Assembly (NCBI RefSeq): GCF_026230105.1
Contig: NC_079475.1
Location: 28,208,086 to 28,272,085, forward strand
Length of the DNA: 64,000 nucleotides
Direction: 5' to 3'
Origin: Diorhabda sublineata
Lineage: Eukaryota > Arthropoda > Insecta > Coleoptera > Chrysomelidae
A program made the position numbers and the translations under genes. The notes below the pieces were generated by a model that did not search any database, was not told the origin of the DNA, and saw nothing but the letters and a program-made list of their open reading frames with translations. Below are positions 1 to 12,530 of this stretch, in pieces (the stretch's first letter is position 1; every line of letters starts with the position of its first letter).

Positions 1-940
1 GAACTCGGAAAGTGTATTCTCAGTAGAACTTTCATAGTTTAATAACTTAGAATGCATTCAACAACACAATAACCAATTACCGGTAGAATTGTGAAATACA
101 ATCATTATTTTGAAGAAATAAGTACGATTATACACAGTATGATCGACCATAATTCTAATGACAAATTGATATTGGAAATTTGCGATAATTAAAAAGGAAG
201 GACTAAATATATTTGTTGGATGGTTTCCATTATTATATAAAATATATCGTATTGAAGTTTGAAGAACTAACAACTAACAACTTGATAGTGAGCTATATAG
301 TTCGAAAAAGCCTAAAATGATTTCTTTGACGTATGACAAATTTCAAAGATATCCTCAATGCTCTTTTAATGTATATAAAAGTATGAGATTGCATTTACTT
401 GCTAAAATCACACAAAAAAATCTAATTTGTGTAGTGAGTAGTTACTAGGTTCAATTTTTCCAAAAATTCCAATAATATATAAAATTTCGTATAAGTATGT
501 CTCACTTGACTCAATACGATTTGTTTAATCAGTTTCTAAAACGTTTGCATCGACCTATCAAACACACTGTGTTTAAAAAATTTTAGGAAGACAAAGTTCA
601 CGGGGAAATTGATGCGTCTGTGTACAGTCTTGGAAAACAAGCACAAATTGTGGTTGACGTTTTAAACAAAATAGTATTCATTTGAAATTTATCAAACACA
701 TATACTTGTATGATATGAAAATATCCACAGTTTTATAACAAATTCCAATGTTAAAAATTAAAAGATTATCTTTCTTTATATCTTCTAACTTCCTTTTATC
801 TCCATTCATGATTGTGAATTATCTATGAGAATACATGAATTGATTGTAGATAATTCTCATATTTTCTTTTTAACACGCTTATAGTAGCTTTACCTGTATC
901 TAGGTTTGTGAGCTTGTTTGTTTGTAACTCTCCTTTGTGA
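1..940. other. AT-rich intergenic sequence
   Basis: I see no coding region, RNA gene or clear repeat here. Short open frames contain no recognisable motif and lack coding character. Confidence 0.6.
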
Positions 941-944
941 CTTT

Positions 945-1020
945 TACCGTTAGTATATCTCACCACTTTAATTGCGTTCGTAAGCCGAGTCGTGGGTTCA
1001 AGAACCATTCACGCTGTGAA
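945..1020 (+). repeat. tRNA-like (possible SINE head)
   Basis: The stretch has a B-box-like GGTTCAAGAACC at 995-1006. About 15-20 bases before it lies an anticodon-loop-like TTCGTAAG, and an A-box-like CTCACCACTTTAA lies around 959-971. The order and spacing resemble a decayed tRNA with a CGT anticodon, followed by an A/T-rich tail after 1020. It is too degenerate for a working tRNA. A tRNA-derived SINE head or a tRNA pseudogene is the likely reading, by eye only. Confidence 0.35.
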
Positions 1021-3654
1021 AAAATCGAACTAAGAAATTAAAATTTTTTTTAAATAAACTTAAAACAATCATTAATGGAAAATACTGCTTTTGAACTTGG
1101 AGTGCACTTCTGAAACTATAATGACATAAAGATGGAAAAAAGCTTGAAATACGGGTTATACTTTGTACTATTCTAGCATTTCCAAAAAATCATTCACAAT
1201 TAATTATTCAAATTTATCATTTGAAACAATATCATGGCTTACATGTATTAGCTACCTATAAATTATATATTAGACGTGTAATAGTTGTTTTGTAATAATG
1301 AAACCACAAGAGTGACTACTAACGTCAATCATATCAATTTTAATTATAACAATAGCGTGTGTGCGTGAATCGATATTATGATTTATCATCAGTCGACAAT
1401 CTCTAATGTGCATACAGTGTGAAAAATCCAATCATTTAGAAATAAAAAGTTTGAAATTGAAGTTTTATCTACACCGACAGAATTTGCTATACAGAAGTAA
1501 CTCACAAAAAGCTATTTTAATATCTTCAATGAATTTGAATATATTTTCTAGTTAACAAGTATAGTAACATTCAGTTGAAAACAAATTATACAACGTGTTA
1601 ATAAAGAAAAAGCTTGTCCTTATTTTGCTTTTTGTTGAATTCAAAAAGAGAAAATGTTGAATAGAAATTTTTCAAATAACCGAAACGCCAAAATAACCTT
1701 TTAACATACTTACATATTTGAAAAATATTAAAACCGATATACATCGTACCTATCTCTGTAATTATCTGTCAAAAACATATGATAATGGTTTTATCGGAGA
1801 AATATGGTAATATGTTGAGGATCAGAACATTTAATGACAAATTTTTTTAGATATCATTTGAAGAATATATTTTTTCTTTGTATAGAAATCCTTTTATATC
1901 GAGCGCTTTAGACCTTATTATTTGACTATCATATGTGACTCAGTGTCTACATTCAAATAATATTTCTGTCAATCAATATGCGTTTCTAGTATAACTATTT
2001 AATTAAAGGTATCTTTGGGATATACGCAATATTTAAATACGAATTATTTAATATTTTCAACCAGAGCTGTGTTACTATTGTTAAGAAATTATTATTTAAA
2101 CGTCAGATACTCAAACGTTGATCCTGTAAATTTCTTCCATGCATAATCATATCACCATCTTCGCACAAATATCAATTTACATTTAATATTTCAATGCCCA
2201 TTTGACAATTCTTTATCATAATTCAACTACTCAGTTAGAATAATTCAAAAATGGAATTTATGCAGGACATGTTTTTAAGTAGTAGTTTAATGTTTCTGCA
2301 GATTATACAGAGTGGTGGAGAGTAAACCACGCTTACAGATAAATCTTCGATTAAACTACTACTGTGACCAAGTAGGGATAATTTGCAACAAGTGAATATA
2401 ATGTTAAAGTTAACATAGTGAAAAATTACATTGGTAATAATGAGCATAATTAGCTGTATACTCGGAAATGACAACAGGGGTTACAAAGTATAATATTAAT
2501 AAACTCATATAAACTGTTTATTGTCGTTCAGATCTTAACGACTTAATTCCACTTCAAGCCTATAACTAATTTTTATTTCTAATTGCAACATAAAAAGGAT
2601 TTTTTATGCTGATTGAATCGGATACAAGATGGTTTTAGTTACACAATAACCACTTTTCACTAGTTAGTTAATATATTTATATATATTTTATTCTTATGGT
2701 TTCACCGAGGTGACCGTTAAACTTCGACCAATCGCGCTGTTCTTTATTTAATTTGAAAACAAAACGACTAAAAATCATTTGAATTTCAGATACTTGTATC
2801 TTAGTGTAAATAAAAGAATGTAATATCACCATATACCTATAGTTACCTATTGATTGAATTGTTATATCCCGTTAATTATTATCTAATAGGATATACGTAT
2901 AATATTGTTAAAAATTGATTGACTACGTTGGCTTAAAATTATTTTTATATCGAACTTTGACATATTTTAATTAGTGACATTGAGGATTTGATTTCGAACC
3001 GCATATATGATAATATTTTAGTGGTATTTTTATGAGCACACTTATAAAATTCAACAATGATGATCAACGTATTTTTATAACTTTTTTTTTCAAGGTCTGT
3101 TGAGAATATTTATGAAAATTTTGTTATTGTTGAAATATTACTTTTTTATATAAACTTATTAGTTGTTTTTGGCGAGAAGTTGACTCGTTCATGATCAAAG
3201 AAGTGCAAGTTGTGAAACTTTGTGTGTTCATAGACTGTAAACAAACTCAATCGATTATATCATAATTAAGGTAATAATCTATATGATTTGCAAAATGGAG
3301 CTGACATCTTTTCGGATTGACAGTTTATTGAATACAAAATAAAAATAGAATAATAGTGTTTTTATAGTCAAGCAGTAATAAATAGATATTCCTCAAAACA
3401 TAAAAACTTGTATTAAAAACCATGTTTTACAATTAGTACTTTTGTGGGAGTATCTGTAAAATTTGTGACAATATTCAATGTAGTCGCAATAAGAGATGTT
3501 ATTTTAGAAAATATTATTATTGTACTGACAGCATGAGAACATAAAATATGTAAGAGCAATACACAAAAACATTATCTAAAGTGGGTTTTTCTAGCCAAGT
3601 TAACGTCTGACGTTGTTATCAAAACGCGCGTCAAACAAATTAATTATGAGTGTT
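1021..3654. other. AT-rich intergenic sequence
   Basis: No gene or element recognised. Open frames on both strands are short and interrupted, as expected by chance at this base composition. Confidence 0.6.
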
Positions 3655-4745
3655 GGTCTAGTGATAGGAGGGTAGACAAATAAAAACAAATATTCATAAT
3701 TGGATTTGACTTCATTGTTTTGCAAAATAGTCTCCATTAAGATCAATAGGCATTAGCATGCGTGGCAACGAATTGTCCAAGCATTTTTTCTATTCCATTC
3801 CAGGTACTTCCAAAGCATGTGATTTTAACGCATAAATCGGTTTTTCAGATTTAGAAAAACGTTGATCTCTCAATTTATTTTTGATCTGCTGCGGAAATAA
3901 GAAGAAATCATTCGGTGCCAAACAATGACTGTAGAGCGAATGACCCATCAATTCGATGTTTTGACTGTTCAAAAACGTTTTTGTTGGACCTGGTATGTGA
4001 GCGATTGCGTTTTCGTTGTCGAGAATGATTCATCTTCCTTTGAGGTTTTCCTGATTTTTTCGAACACTTCTGGTAAACCAATGCAGGTGTACCATCCAGA
4101 ATTGAACATTCTACATTGCTCTAATGAAACGGTGGCGATATGTCAAGTTATTTCGAAAAAACAGGCGACCATTTACTTCGGAGTACTTGATACGCGAACA
4201 ACTTTTGTTGGATTTTGCTCGTCTTGAAAGACCTCTACAGTCGACTGCTATTTAGTTTCGGGTTCTTATGCATAGATTTGTCGGCTGTCATGATCTTATA
4301 AACGTTTTTCGAATCACCGCGTTTGAATTTTCTCAGCATTTCTTTGCACGAATTGAAACGAATTTTTTTTGAGTCAACGCGAACAAATCTTTTTGACAGC
4401 CAAGTGTTCATCCAATCACATCATATGTCACATGATGATTTTGCAATATAAGTTTATACATAGCACCTATGTCTTTTGGCACAACCGTACAATTGTAGCG
4501 AAGTGTGACCACGATTGAATTAGAAAACCAGCAAAACACAATGGCTAAAAATTGTGCTCCATCACTAAAAGTAGAAACGAATTGGTCGGCACACTGCTGT
4601 TGGTTCAATCCTCTTCGTGAATAAGTCATAGAAAAGCGTGACATGTTCTGAGTACGTTCACCATTAAAAATGTCAAACTTTATGATGACATTATCACATT
4701 TGACATATTCATATCAAATTTGCCATATCTCAAAACTTAAGGAGC
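3655..4745 (-). mobile_element. Decayed mariner transposon
   Basis: Read on the minus strand, this is a mariner transposase gene broken by stops and frameshifts. The N-terminal part (about 4640-4400) contains RRGLNQQQCADQ followed by a degenerate WF motif, like the paired helix-turn-helix region of mariner. The C-terminal part (about 3970-3790) contains HSLYSHCLAPNDFFLF, the segment carrying the third catalytic aspartate of the D,D34D triad. The outer sequences, with an ATTAAAAATGTCAAACTTT-like end near 4660 and an AAATATTCATAATTGG-like end near 3690, resemble mariner flanks. The length of about 1.1 kb fits a near full-length 1.3-kb element with losses. It cannot encode an active enzyme. Confidence 0.8.
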
Positions 4746-5129
4746 AATCCTCGTAGCAGTGTGTTCAATATAAACTACTTCAAAGTTAGGAAACACTAAT
4801 AGTTCTCACAAGAGTTACAAATGTTGTATTGTATTGATAGTTTCGTCATACAATATCTATATTATGACTTTATTTCCATTAATCAATACTCGGAAGTTTA
4901 TACTGAATAATTTAGTCACAAAAATGTGATCTCATATTATTATCATCTTCCAAAGATGTGATGGATGGTTTGAGTATTCGTGCTACCAACGGTTCCCCTT
5001 ATTGCTATATCAGAAGTTTCAAACATTGGAAAGTCTTATAATCAAAATTCAGTAGTTTTATATTAACGAGAGTAGTCCGTAGTATGCATACAAATCTACA
5101 TTTTACAATATACTCTCAATTTAGTTGGA
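4746..5129. other. Intergenic sequence
   Basis: Nothing recognised. Confidence 0.5.
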
Positions 5130-5560
5130 TACATTCAACTCAGCGATGAAATTCTTTAGCCCATTTGAAACATAAATTTACTAGTAGTCACCAAAAAAGT
5201 TTACTTGGCAGTGTAGACCTTCTCATTCGAGTAAAAATTTTTCCCTGGCAAGTGTTTGGAAACATGTCATGGTGCAGATGAAGTTTACTTTTTAGACTTT
5301 TCACACCGATATGAATAACTCAAATCTGACATTTCCATCAAGTTTATACCAGTGGAGACTTATTTCATCGAGTATCACGCTCAAACAGACTCAAGCACTG
5401 CTCTGAAGTAGTGTCACCGTTACTATTGTTCCCCGGAGTGAGCAAACGTAGCCACCCATCGTGTCGATAGCTTTCTCATATATTAAATTTCATGCAGAAT
5501 ACGACCTTCTGGAATACCTGCTGTCCCAGCTATCTCTTACTAACACTTACCGTTACCATG
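5130..5560 (-). mobile_element. Possible mariner transposase relic
   Basis: Minus-strand reading gives short islands in mariner order: KLSTRWVATF near 5450 (compare the family's KLSARWVPRLL segment) and SLFERD near 5385 (compare SLFQRN). Further weak matches lie toward 5200. Several stops and frame changes separate them. The call rests on two short motifs in correct order, so it is tentative. It may belong to the same subfamily as the relic near 43360. Confidence 0.35.
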
Positions 5561-6468
5561 ATGCGCATTCCGATAATCAAATTGAATTGTCTTTGCAGAC
5601 CAAGAAAAACTGGTTTTTGTATCTGTTTAAAGTATGTGTTTTTTATATATACAACAATTATTTTGTGTAGGAGCAAACACCATTCCCAATATCGATTGCA
5701 GGTGAAGTTATCAGTAATTGAGCTTTTGCAATAATTATATGAGCTAGTAACACGCAACGTCTTTTTAATCCCCCTTGTCTCCATAAACTATTTCACCGTT
5801 TTGCTACATAGCCTTTTAGCAATTTTCGGTTTTTTAGTTTCATCTTGATTGTAAGGATACATCGTTGATTAGTTTTTTAATAAACATTCAAATGTACACT
5901 GGCATCTCTTACATCGCTATTGAGATTATATTTAAAATATTATAAAATATGTTAATTAGTTCTATTTCACATGATTAATGTTTATAATGGGACACTAGTT
6001 ACTCAATGAAATAAGGTACAGAAATACTATAATTATACATTAATATTTATGAATCATAACTCACAAAAAGTAACATAATTTCCATATCAACCATGACCAA
6101 ATGAAAATGTCAGGTGTTAGTATTTAGTTTTTATTAAATATTGATGTTTTATTAGATATTTTTGTCTACTAGTGATTATTCTGAGATTGTTAAAAATAAA
6201 ATATAATTTCCATGGTCATCTATTCATCCGGATGTTTTTATATCTATGTTATTGATATTTTGAAGCATTCTAAATCCAGTGGCATATTCATACAATTATT
6301 TACATTAAGATATATTATCATTTTGACCCCATATAGATATCTATTGATAACTTCAGATTGTATGGAAGAATTTTAAATCGAATTTAGTAATAATAATAAT
6401 AATTTTTTTTTGCATTTTCCGCCTTAATTTAATTGCTTTTCTTTTCTTCTAAAACACTGTATATTGTC
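5561..6468. other. AT-rich intergenic sequence
   Basis: Nothing recognised. Small overlapping open frames at 5461-5784 on both strands are not credible genes. Confidence 0.5.
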
Positions 6469-6484
6469 GTTATTATTATTATTA

Positions 6485-6528
<44 letters not shown>

Positions 6529-6541
6529 GTTATTATTATTA

Positions 6542-6597
<56 letters not shown>
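6469..6597. repeat. (TTA)n microsatellite
   Basis: About 129 bases of nearly perfect TTA/ATT repeat with a few G interruptions. The open frame through it is a poly-isoleucine artefact of the repeat, not a gene. Confidence 0.95.
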
Positions 6598-7562
6598 TTG
6601 GTGGTGGTGGTAAAACGAAGAAGACCCGAATTTTTATATACAATTATATTGTTCTGTATTCCAGTTTAAAGAAACTGAGTCATTGTTCAAATTATGGCTA
6701 TTTTTTTAGGGTGTACAAAGTCAAACTCATTAGAATTCTTTAGTAGTCTATGGGTAACAGAGACATTTACTCAAATAAATAATTAAATTCAAGTGTTTGA
6801 TTGTTTTTCAATAATTTGTTACTTTTGTACAATAGGTTTTCATTTGTGTTCAACTTCACATACCTCATTAAATAATCATCAAAATGAAAGTGTTTTCGTT
6901 TAACAAAATCAATGATAATGTCTTATCTCTGTGATACCCCAAATACATTATTTTTAAACGTAACCAATCGCTATTGGAATTACCTATTGATGAATTCGAG
7001 CATTTTTACAAAATATTATTTTGTGCACTATTGATTTTTTCAAATCACTCTCTCCCTGTATATATTTGTGAATTTAGCTGCTAACATGTTGTTCTTGATA
7101 CCACCCGATATTGAGATTAGCTTGATTGTAATGATGTTGTTTTGTAAAGATAGTATATTGTTGGTGTTATATTTCAACACTATAATATATAGAAATGTAC
7201 AGACTATTAGTTTGTTATTGGAATTTCCATTCATGTTTGATATCAAATGATACATGATACATATGTTGAAATTGAATATCACGAGAATCAAGTTCCGAAT
7301 TTAAAATCTTATTTGTGTCACATGTTTACAATAATTATAAGCAACAATTTATGAAATTTGAACTGATTCATGTCTGTCATTACACCCAGTGCTAGGCAAC
7401 CACTGCTCCTACATTTTTAGTATCCCAAATTAAAACACAAGGATGAGAATTACATGCTATTTAACGTATTTCATTCCTTAATGTAAACATGATTTATGAT
7501 TGAAGCGACCCTCTACATTAGGTTTAAAATTTTGTTTATAATTTTCTGATCGTAGGTTTTGA
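6598..7562. other. AT-rich intergenic sequence
   Basis: Nothing recognised. Confidence 0.5.
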
Positions 7563-7973
7563 AACTCGGTAACAAAAGTGAAAATAGAAAATTCATATTC
7601 GAAGGATTCATTTTGTTCTAGTCCCCCATTAATATTCGACAGAACAGGCATCTGTGAATTCAATGAATCATTTTGTTTATATGGACTGTGGAAATATTCT
7701 ATGATCCTATATACTGGATACAAATTATCATTTTTATGGTTATTTAATTTAACTTTGTTAGACTTGATATCTTATTGGAACAATGTCTCGAGAATTGACA
7801 TGTACGACTCCGAAACAAAATGCTATCACAGTAATGAAGTATTTTTGTTAACAATTTTGAACAAATTATATTGTTACGAAGTTCGCAAAATGGTCCCTAA
7901 GTCCCCTTATTTGTATAAAATTTCTTTAGTAGCAGTCGGTTTATTTACATTATTTCTTTTAAATAATTTCTAG
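7563..7973 (+). CDS. Uncertain 136-codon open frame
   Basis: A stop-to-stop open frame, long for DNA this AT-rich. It has no ATG at its beginning (first possible in-frame start is GTG at 7578) and no recognised domain. Its C-terminal end is hydrophobic (about the last 20 residues). It could be a chance frame, an internal exon, or a fragment of a lost gene. A good splice acceptor lies just downstream, at about 8002, so the two may belong together, but I could not join them convincingly. Confidence 0.15.
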   Translation, partial: NSVTKVKIENSYSKDSFCSSPPLIFDRTGICEFNESFCLYGLWKYSMILYTGYKLSFLWLFNLTLLDLISYWNNVSRIDMYDSETKCYHSNEVFLLTILNKLYCYEVRKMVPKSPYLYKISLVAVGLFTLFLLNNF

Positions 7974-8002
7974 TCAAGTCTATTTATTCATTTCTTGTTT
8001 CT

Positions 8003-8143
8003 TTTTCTTCTAGAACTTTGTAGAATTTTGGTTAGTCAAATAAATGATTTGTGTAAACGCGTAAACGCAGTTAGTCATAATGAAAAGAACGAATTAGTAA
8101 AAGTAATCGCAGAAATTATTCAAGTGAGATTTATAAGTTAATT
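8003..8143 (+). CDS. Candidate terminal exon
   Basis: A strong polypyrimidine tract ending in CTTCTAG at about 7981-8002 precedes an open frame of about 46 codons ending in TAA at about 8143. The frame contains SQINDLCKRV and a helical charged stretch. AATAAA-like signals follow near 8236. This has the look of a last coding exon with a short 3' UTR. No upstream partner exon was identified, and the family is unknown. Confidence 0.25.
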
Positions 8144-8239
8144 ATTATAGGTTAAGTGTATTGTATAGTGTGAGAGTAAATTAAGAATGTTAGAGACAAT
8201 GTTTATTAATTCACCTTACGAATATAAAGAATATAAATA

Positions 8240-8399
8240 AATACGAAAAATGTTACAATATGATTTTTTTCTCAAATACATCTTGTGATCAAAATTGACT
8301 AGAATTCACCCAAAAAATATAATTTTCACTCATTTTAATTTCTTACTATTGTCTTCAGAATAATCTCCTTTAGAGCATTCTAACATTAACATCCAATTT
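8240..8399. other. Intergenic sequence
   Basis: Nothing recognised beyond the AATAAA-like signals at its start. Confidence 0.4.
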
Positions 8400-9310
8400 C
8401 CTATACACTTGTTGTAAGCCTTGTTCGGCTGAAATAGTCTTCAGTACCTTGAGCAAATTACTTTTGAGGATTTAATTGACCCATGGAGGATTTTTGAGTT
8501 TGGTAGTTACGCAATGATTCTCGTTTCGTGTTTGCCAAAAAATCAGTCACTATCATGCTAAAATGTGACGACGCATTATAGTGATGAAAAATTTGAGTAG
8601 ACGCCTAAAAACGGCTGAGTAGTACTCCTTAGTGACAGTTTGACCTTCTGGAAAAATTCATTATTAACCATATCACGGGAATAGAGGAAAACGATAATTT
8701 TGTTGTGGTGTTTTCGGTTTCAGCTATTTGATGGATTGTTTCTTTTGGAAAGCTATTCGATGGATCATTTAATATTCATAAACTCAAGTATCCTTATAAG
8801 TACTAATAAATGTAGAGCATTTCTAGCGTCTCTTTTGCGTCCTCTAATTGATAATGTTCAAGCAAAAGATTCCGGTGTTGAGGTACGAGTCTAACATTGA
8901 AAAGCTTCATACCCAAAACCTTAACCAAAATATGTTCAGTTCAACCAAAAGTAATGTTGAGAATATCTGCTATCTCTAGATTACCAGCACGACGAGTTTA
9001 TAGTACCAGTTCCTCAACTTTTTCAATGTTATCGTCGTCGATGTGGATGGGCGACTAGCATGACAAGCAAGTTTTCGACAACTTCATGAACTTCACTTAA
9101 TGCTTTGTATACACAAATACTTTTTTTAGCTATAAACTAGACTCCCCAAAATCATTTCTGCAACGTTTTGCAACAACATTTCAGGCGTACTCGTTTGCTC
9201 AACTTTTTCCCATAATCAATATGGACAGACTAACTTATAGCATCCTAAAAAAGCGGCTAATAAAAACAAACTTATTGACAAATGGCGCTGAAACTTCACG
9301 AGAACATCAA
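8400..9310 (-). mobile_element. Decayed mariner-family transposon
   Basis: Minus-strand reading gives conserved islands of a mariner-like transposase in the right order across several frames. They are DDDNIEKVEELVL near 9040, an ILN-to-LGMK segment near 8950, RLVPQHRNLL near 8880, AKETLEML near 8830, and a region near 8650 resembling the EGQTVTKEYY segment of the family. Stops and frameshifts are frequent. It differs in sequence from the relic at 3655-4745, so it is another mariner subfamily. Terminal repeats were not defined. Confidence 0.65.
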
Positions 9311-9770
9311 AAAAGGTTTGAGCAAAGACTTTGTATTAATAAATAGTTAAGACATAGAAAGAAACTAACTTATATTTTTTGTTTCATATAACTTGAATTA
9401 TGTTAAGCATTAGATAAAAAAATACTGTATATTATTAATAATTGTGAAGAAGTTCACATAGGACAGACACGTTAAGATCTAGAAAATAGATTATGTAATC
9501 ATAAATACGATTAACAATGAAACTACTGTCACAAACTATGGATTATCAAAGATACATATAGTCAATTATAAAAATTCAAACATTCTTGAAAAAAATAAAT
9601 ACGAGAATAATATGAGAATTTTCGGATACGATTCATATAATTATATAATATAAATAAAAAATTTCTCAATGCTCAAAAATCTGAACAATTTCAGCTGAAT
9701 ACATATTTCTTGTTTTCTCCAATTACAATGTACCTAGCTATGGATAATTTGAAATAAGAAATTTGATAGA
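9311..9770. other. AT-rich intergenic sequence
   Basis: Nothing recognised. Confidence 0.5.
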
Positions 9771-10018
9771 AATTTTGGTAATTATACACTTTCACGGTCA
9801 CCTGGTTTTTTGGCTCTAGAAAATCGAAAAATGGATGGATTTTAATGATCTTGGTCTCAAAATGTTCCGTTTTAGGGCGGATTTATAAAAAAATACGAAA
9901 ATTAAAAAAAATAAATATTTTTTACAGTTCCATGACTTTAAATGCAAAAAAATGACTTTTTCGATTTTCTAGAGCCAAAAAACCAGGTGACCGCGAAAGT
10001 GTATAATTACCGAAATTT
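9771..10018. mobile_element. Palindromic MITE, about 250 bp
   Basis: The two ends, 9771-9830 and 9957-10018, are nearly perfect inverted copies of about 60 bases. The core shared segment includes ACCTGGTTTTTTGGCTCTAG and TAATTATACACTTTC. The middle is about 125 bases with no coding capacity. This is a typical foldback or MITE-like non-autonomous DNA element. The flanking AAATTTT makes the target-site duplication ambiguous. The superfamily is not assigned. Confidence 0.85.
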
Positions 10019-10999
10019 TAAATTGGACAAAAAAAAATTGGTGATCCATTGATTGATATTATCATAGTGGTCAATATCAAATATTTCTATACTAAAAACA
10101 CATTATTCAATGAAGAGAAGCCTAAGTCCAAATCATTTATATAAAAGAATATAGAAATAATCAGAATTTTAATTTTGACAAACAACATAATAGAAATTGT
10201 ATAGAGAGTAATTTGATAGGTCGATCTAATTTCAGTTTTAAATTATTAAAACATTTACCACGATCCGTTTCAAATATTATCAAGAAATTTTGCATCCCTT
10301 ACTGCCGTAATTCAAATTTCAACATATACAAAAGAAGTTATCATCCATTCAAGTGTGTAGATACGACATTATTTAAAAAGAAAAAAAAAATTGCTTAAAT
10401 TGTTTTGTACTTTTTATAATTGAATAATTTTCAAATATATGAGTTTTTTCTAAAAATTTATTTTTTAATGCTTGTCTTTATTTCAAAACCTTTCAAATTT
10501 TATATTCAAATGTATTTCTGCCTGAGAGAAGTTATATGGAGAAAGAAAATACAAGGGTGGACTGTATAATTGAATCCAGCGCTTGGATCTATCTCGACCT
10601 AAGCACTAAAAACACAGAAAATAGACAAACCATCACCTCAGAAATGTTAGAATTGATATAAAAACATTAGATGAAAGCCAGAGAGAAAAAAATGGATGAA
10701 CTCAAACAACAGAAGAATAAATTAGAAAACCGCCAAAACGTTGGATGGAGTACCTATAGCAAAAAACAACAAAGTGAAAGGCAGACAACAAAATGCTTCC
10801 TAGTCGTGCCTACAAAAAGAGAATAATTTAAAACGTTAGATATTTATATATATAGATATAATAAGAAAATTATTGTTTTTGTTTATAATGAGTATTACGT
10901 TTCTGTTACTAGAACTATGACCACGGAATATTTATTATGGATTCATTCTTATTAACAATATTCTGATCCATTTTAGTTATTTGGTATTAAAAACTATAG

Positions 11000-11008
<9 letters not shown>
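10019..11008. other. AT-rich intergenic sequence
   Basis: No gene is supported. A plus-strand stretch at about 10685-10830 reads MDELKQQKNKLENRQN and continues to a stop near 10831. It looks like a fragment of a charged helical protein, possibly from a retroelement, but it is too short to place. Confidence 0.4.

Positions 11009-11088
<80 letters not shown>
11009..11088. repeat. (TA)n microsatellite
   Basis: Forty perfect TA units. Confidence 0.97.
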
Positions 11089-11089
<1 letters not shown>

Positions 11090-11357
11090 TATATTCCTTA
11101 CATCCTAATTATATTTTAATTCGAAACTATGAGATATATGAGAAACTATGAGAATTATTTCCATGATAGATATTCTTAGGGTCGTTCATAAATTGCTGAG
11201 AAAATTTATAAAATGTTTTCATTTGATTGCATGAAGTAGAAAATTGAATGTTATTATTTTACCGTTGTATTGATATAAAAATGTATATATTCCAACTTAA
11301 TACTATATTTACTCTGATGTAAAACTTAAAAAAATATTATTAAAAAAAAACACTCAC

Positions 11358-11378
11358 CAAAACAAGACAAATTTTCAT
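11358..11378 (-). CDS. Candidate first coding exon (signal peptide start)
   Basis: On the minus strand, ATG in good context (AACCATGA) begins the seven codons MKICLVL, followed directly by the donor GTGAGTG. The 100 bases upstream are less AT-rich and resemble a 5' UTR/promoter region. A short first exon coding for the start of a signal peptide is typical of insect cuticle and other secreted-protein genes. No second exon was found on the minus strand below 11340, so this is an orphan, a decayed gene, or chance. Confidence 0.25.
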
Positions 11379-11399
11379 GGTTATTCGTAATTCACAATC

Positions 11400-12117
11400 A
11401 CACAGCAAAACACTACCGCTATCTACTCTCAGTTCAAGCTCTACCGTTCATTACTGGTATTCTGGGCTCCTCTTTCAGTTTGTAGACAAACTACTTAAAT
11501 CAAGTAGGGGAACAGGTAGATGGACGCTAGTCAGTAACGTCTAGAACATGTATTTTAGGAAGGCTATAATCACGTTTTAAACGTATAGGGGAGAAGAATA
11601 ATACCGGAGGAATTTTTCGAGTTGATTGATGCTTGTCAAGATGTTAAACTGGACAATAGTCAAGTTCTAGGTATATGATTTCGATTTTCTTTTCTTCTTG
11701 TTTTTTTTTTTGACAAAAAGAAAGTATAAAAATAGAATCAAATTATCTTTAACTTCAAGGATACAAGTTTAATGTGAATGTAAAATGGTATCATGGCAAT
11801 AATGGGAATTAGAATAAACATATTTCTACCTGAAACGAAAATATTGAATGACAAGTATGGGGCCTTCGATACATTCTTTGTATTTTATCTCAACACTCTA
11901 TTTAAATAAAAAATTTCAAAAGGTTTTATCTTATCAAGCTGTCTGCTTGTGTAATATTTTGACTACAAAGTGATCAAAACTCGAAATAACTTCAAAAATA
12001 AATGATAAAAATTATATATTATATTTGTGAAATAATTTTTTTGGTGTATCGAAAAAAATTCTTGAATTCAAAAATTGAAAAGAATTATAAATTGAATAAT
12101 AAATAAGAATAATTGGA
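11400..12117. other. Intergenic sequence
   Basis: Nothing firmly recognised. The part at 11400-11600 is richer in GC than its surroundings and could be promoter sequence for the candidate exon at 11358-11378. Confidence 0.4.
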
Positions 12118-12530
12118 ATGTTTTTTGAAACATACAATACAATTATAAAAATTAACATATTTTTTTCTATCGGTAGTAGAGAAACGAAGGCTAGAGGACT
12201 GAAAGTTAGAGCATTGGGGAAATCAAGAAGTAATCCAGTCAACTATGACTCAATCATTTCAATGGCTACTTTTTATGGTTTACCTCAATCGCAAAAAGTG
12301 GTTCATTTGTGGATATTCTGATCCCTTTTTTGGTTGGACAAAATTCAGAAAGAGAATGCCATAGACTTCATTTCGGAGAACTTCATACGCTAACCCGAGA
12401 ATTTCTTCCAAATTTTCAGAATGTCTTCAAGTTGTTTTGATGAATTATCATATGAATTAGGGTCAATATTATCAAAAACATACATTATAAAGGACAATAT
12501 CACCTTAAAATTGACTCGTAATTTGTCATT
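12118..12530 (+). mobile_element. Possible PIF/Harbinger transposase relic
   Basis: The plus strand reads MATFYGLPQSQKVVHLW at about 12262, then FWLDKIQKENA near 12330. After one stop it reads ENFFQIFRMSSSCFDELSYE near 12400-12460. The last segment resembles the N-terminal region of HARBI1-like nucleases (the family's F-R-N-F-L-R-M-S-x-E-x-F-x-E-L-L pattern). No catalytic region follows. The call rests on a single motif region and is tentative. Confidence 0.35.

Noticed and set aside
3925..4227. 100-codon plus-strand frame
   Set aside because: Antisense to the mariner transposase relic, whose minus-strand reading carries recognisable motifs.
6433..6669. 78-codon plus-strand frame rich in Ile and Val
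   Set aside because: It is a translation of the TTA microsatellite.
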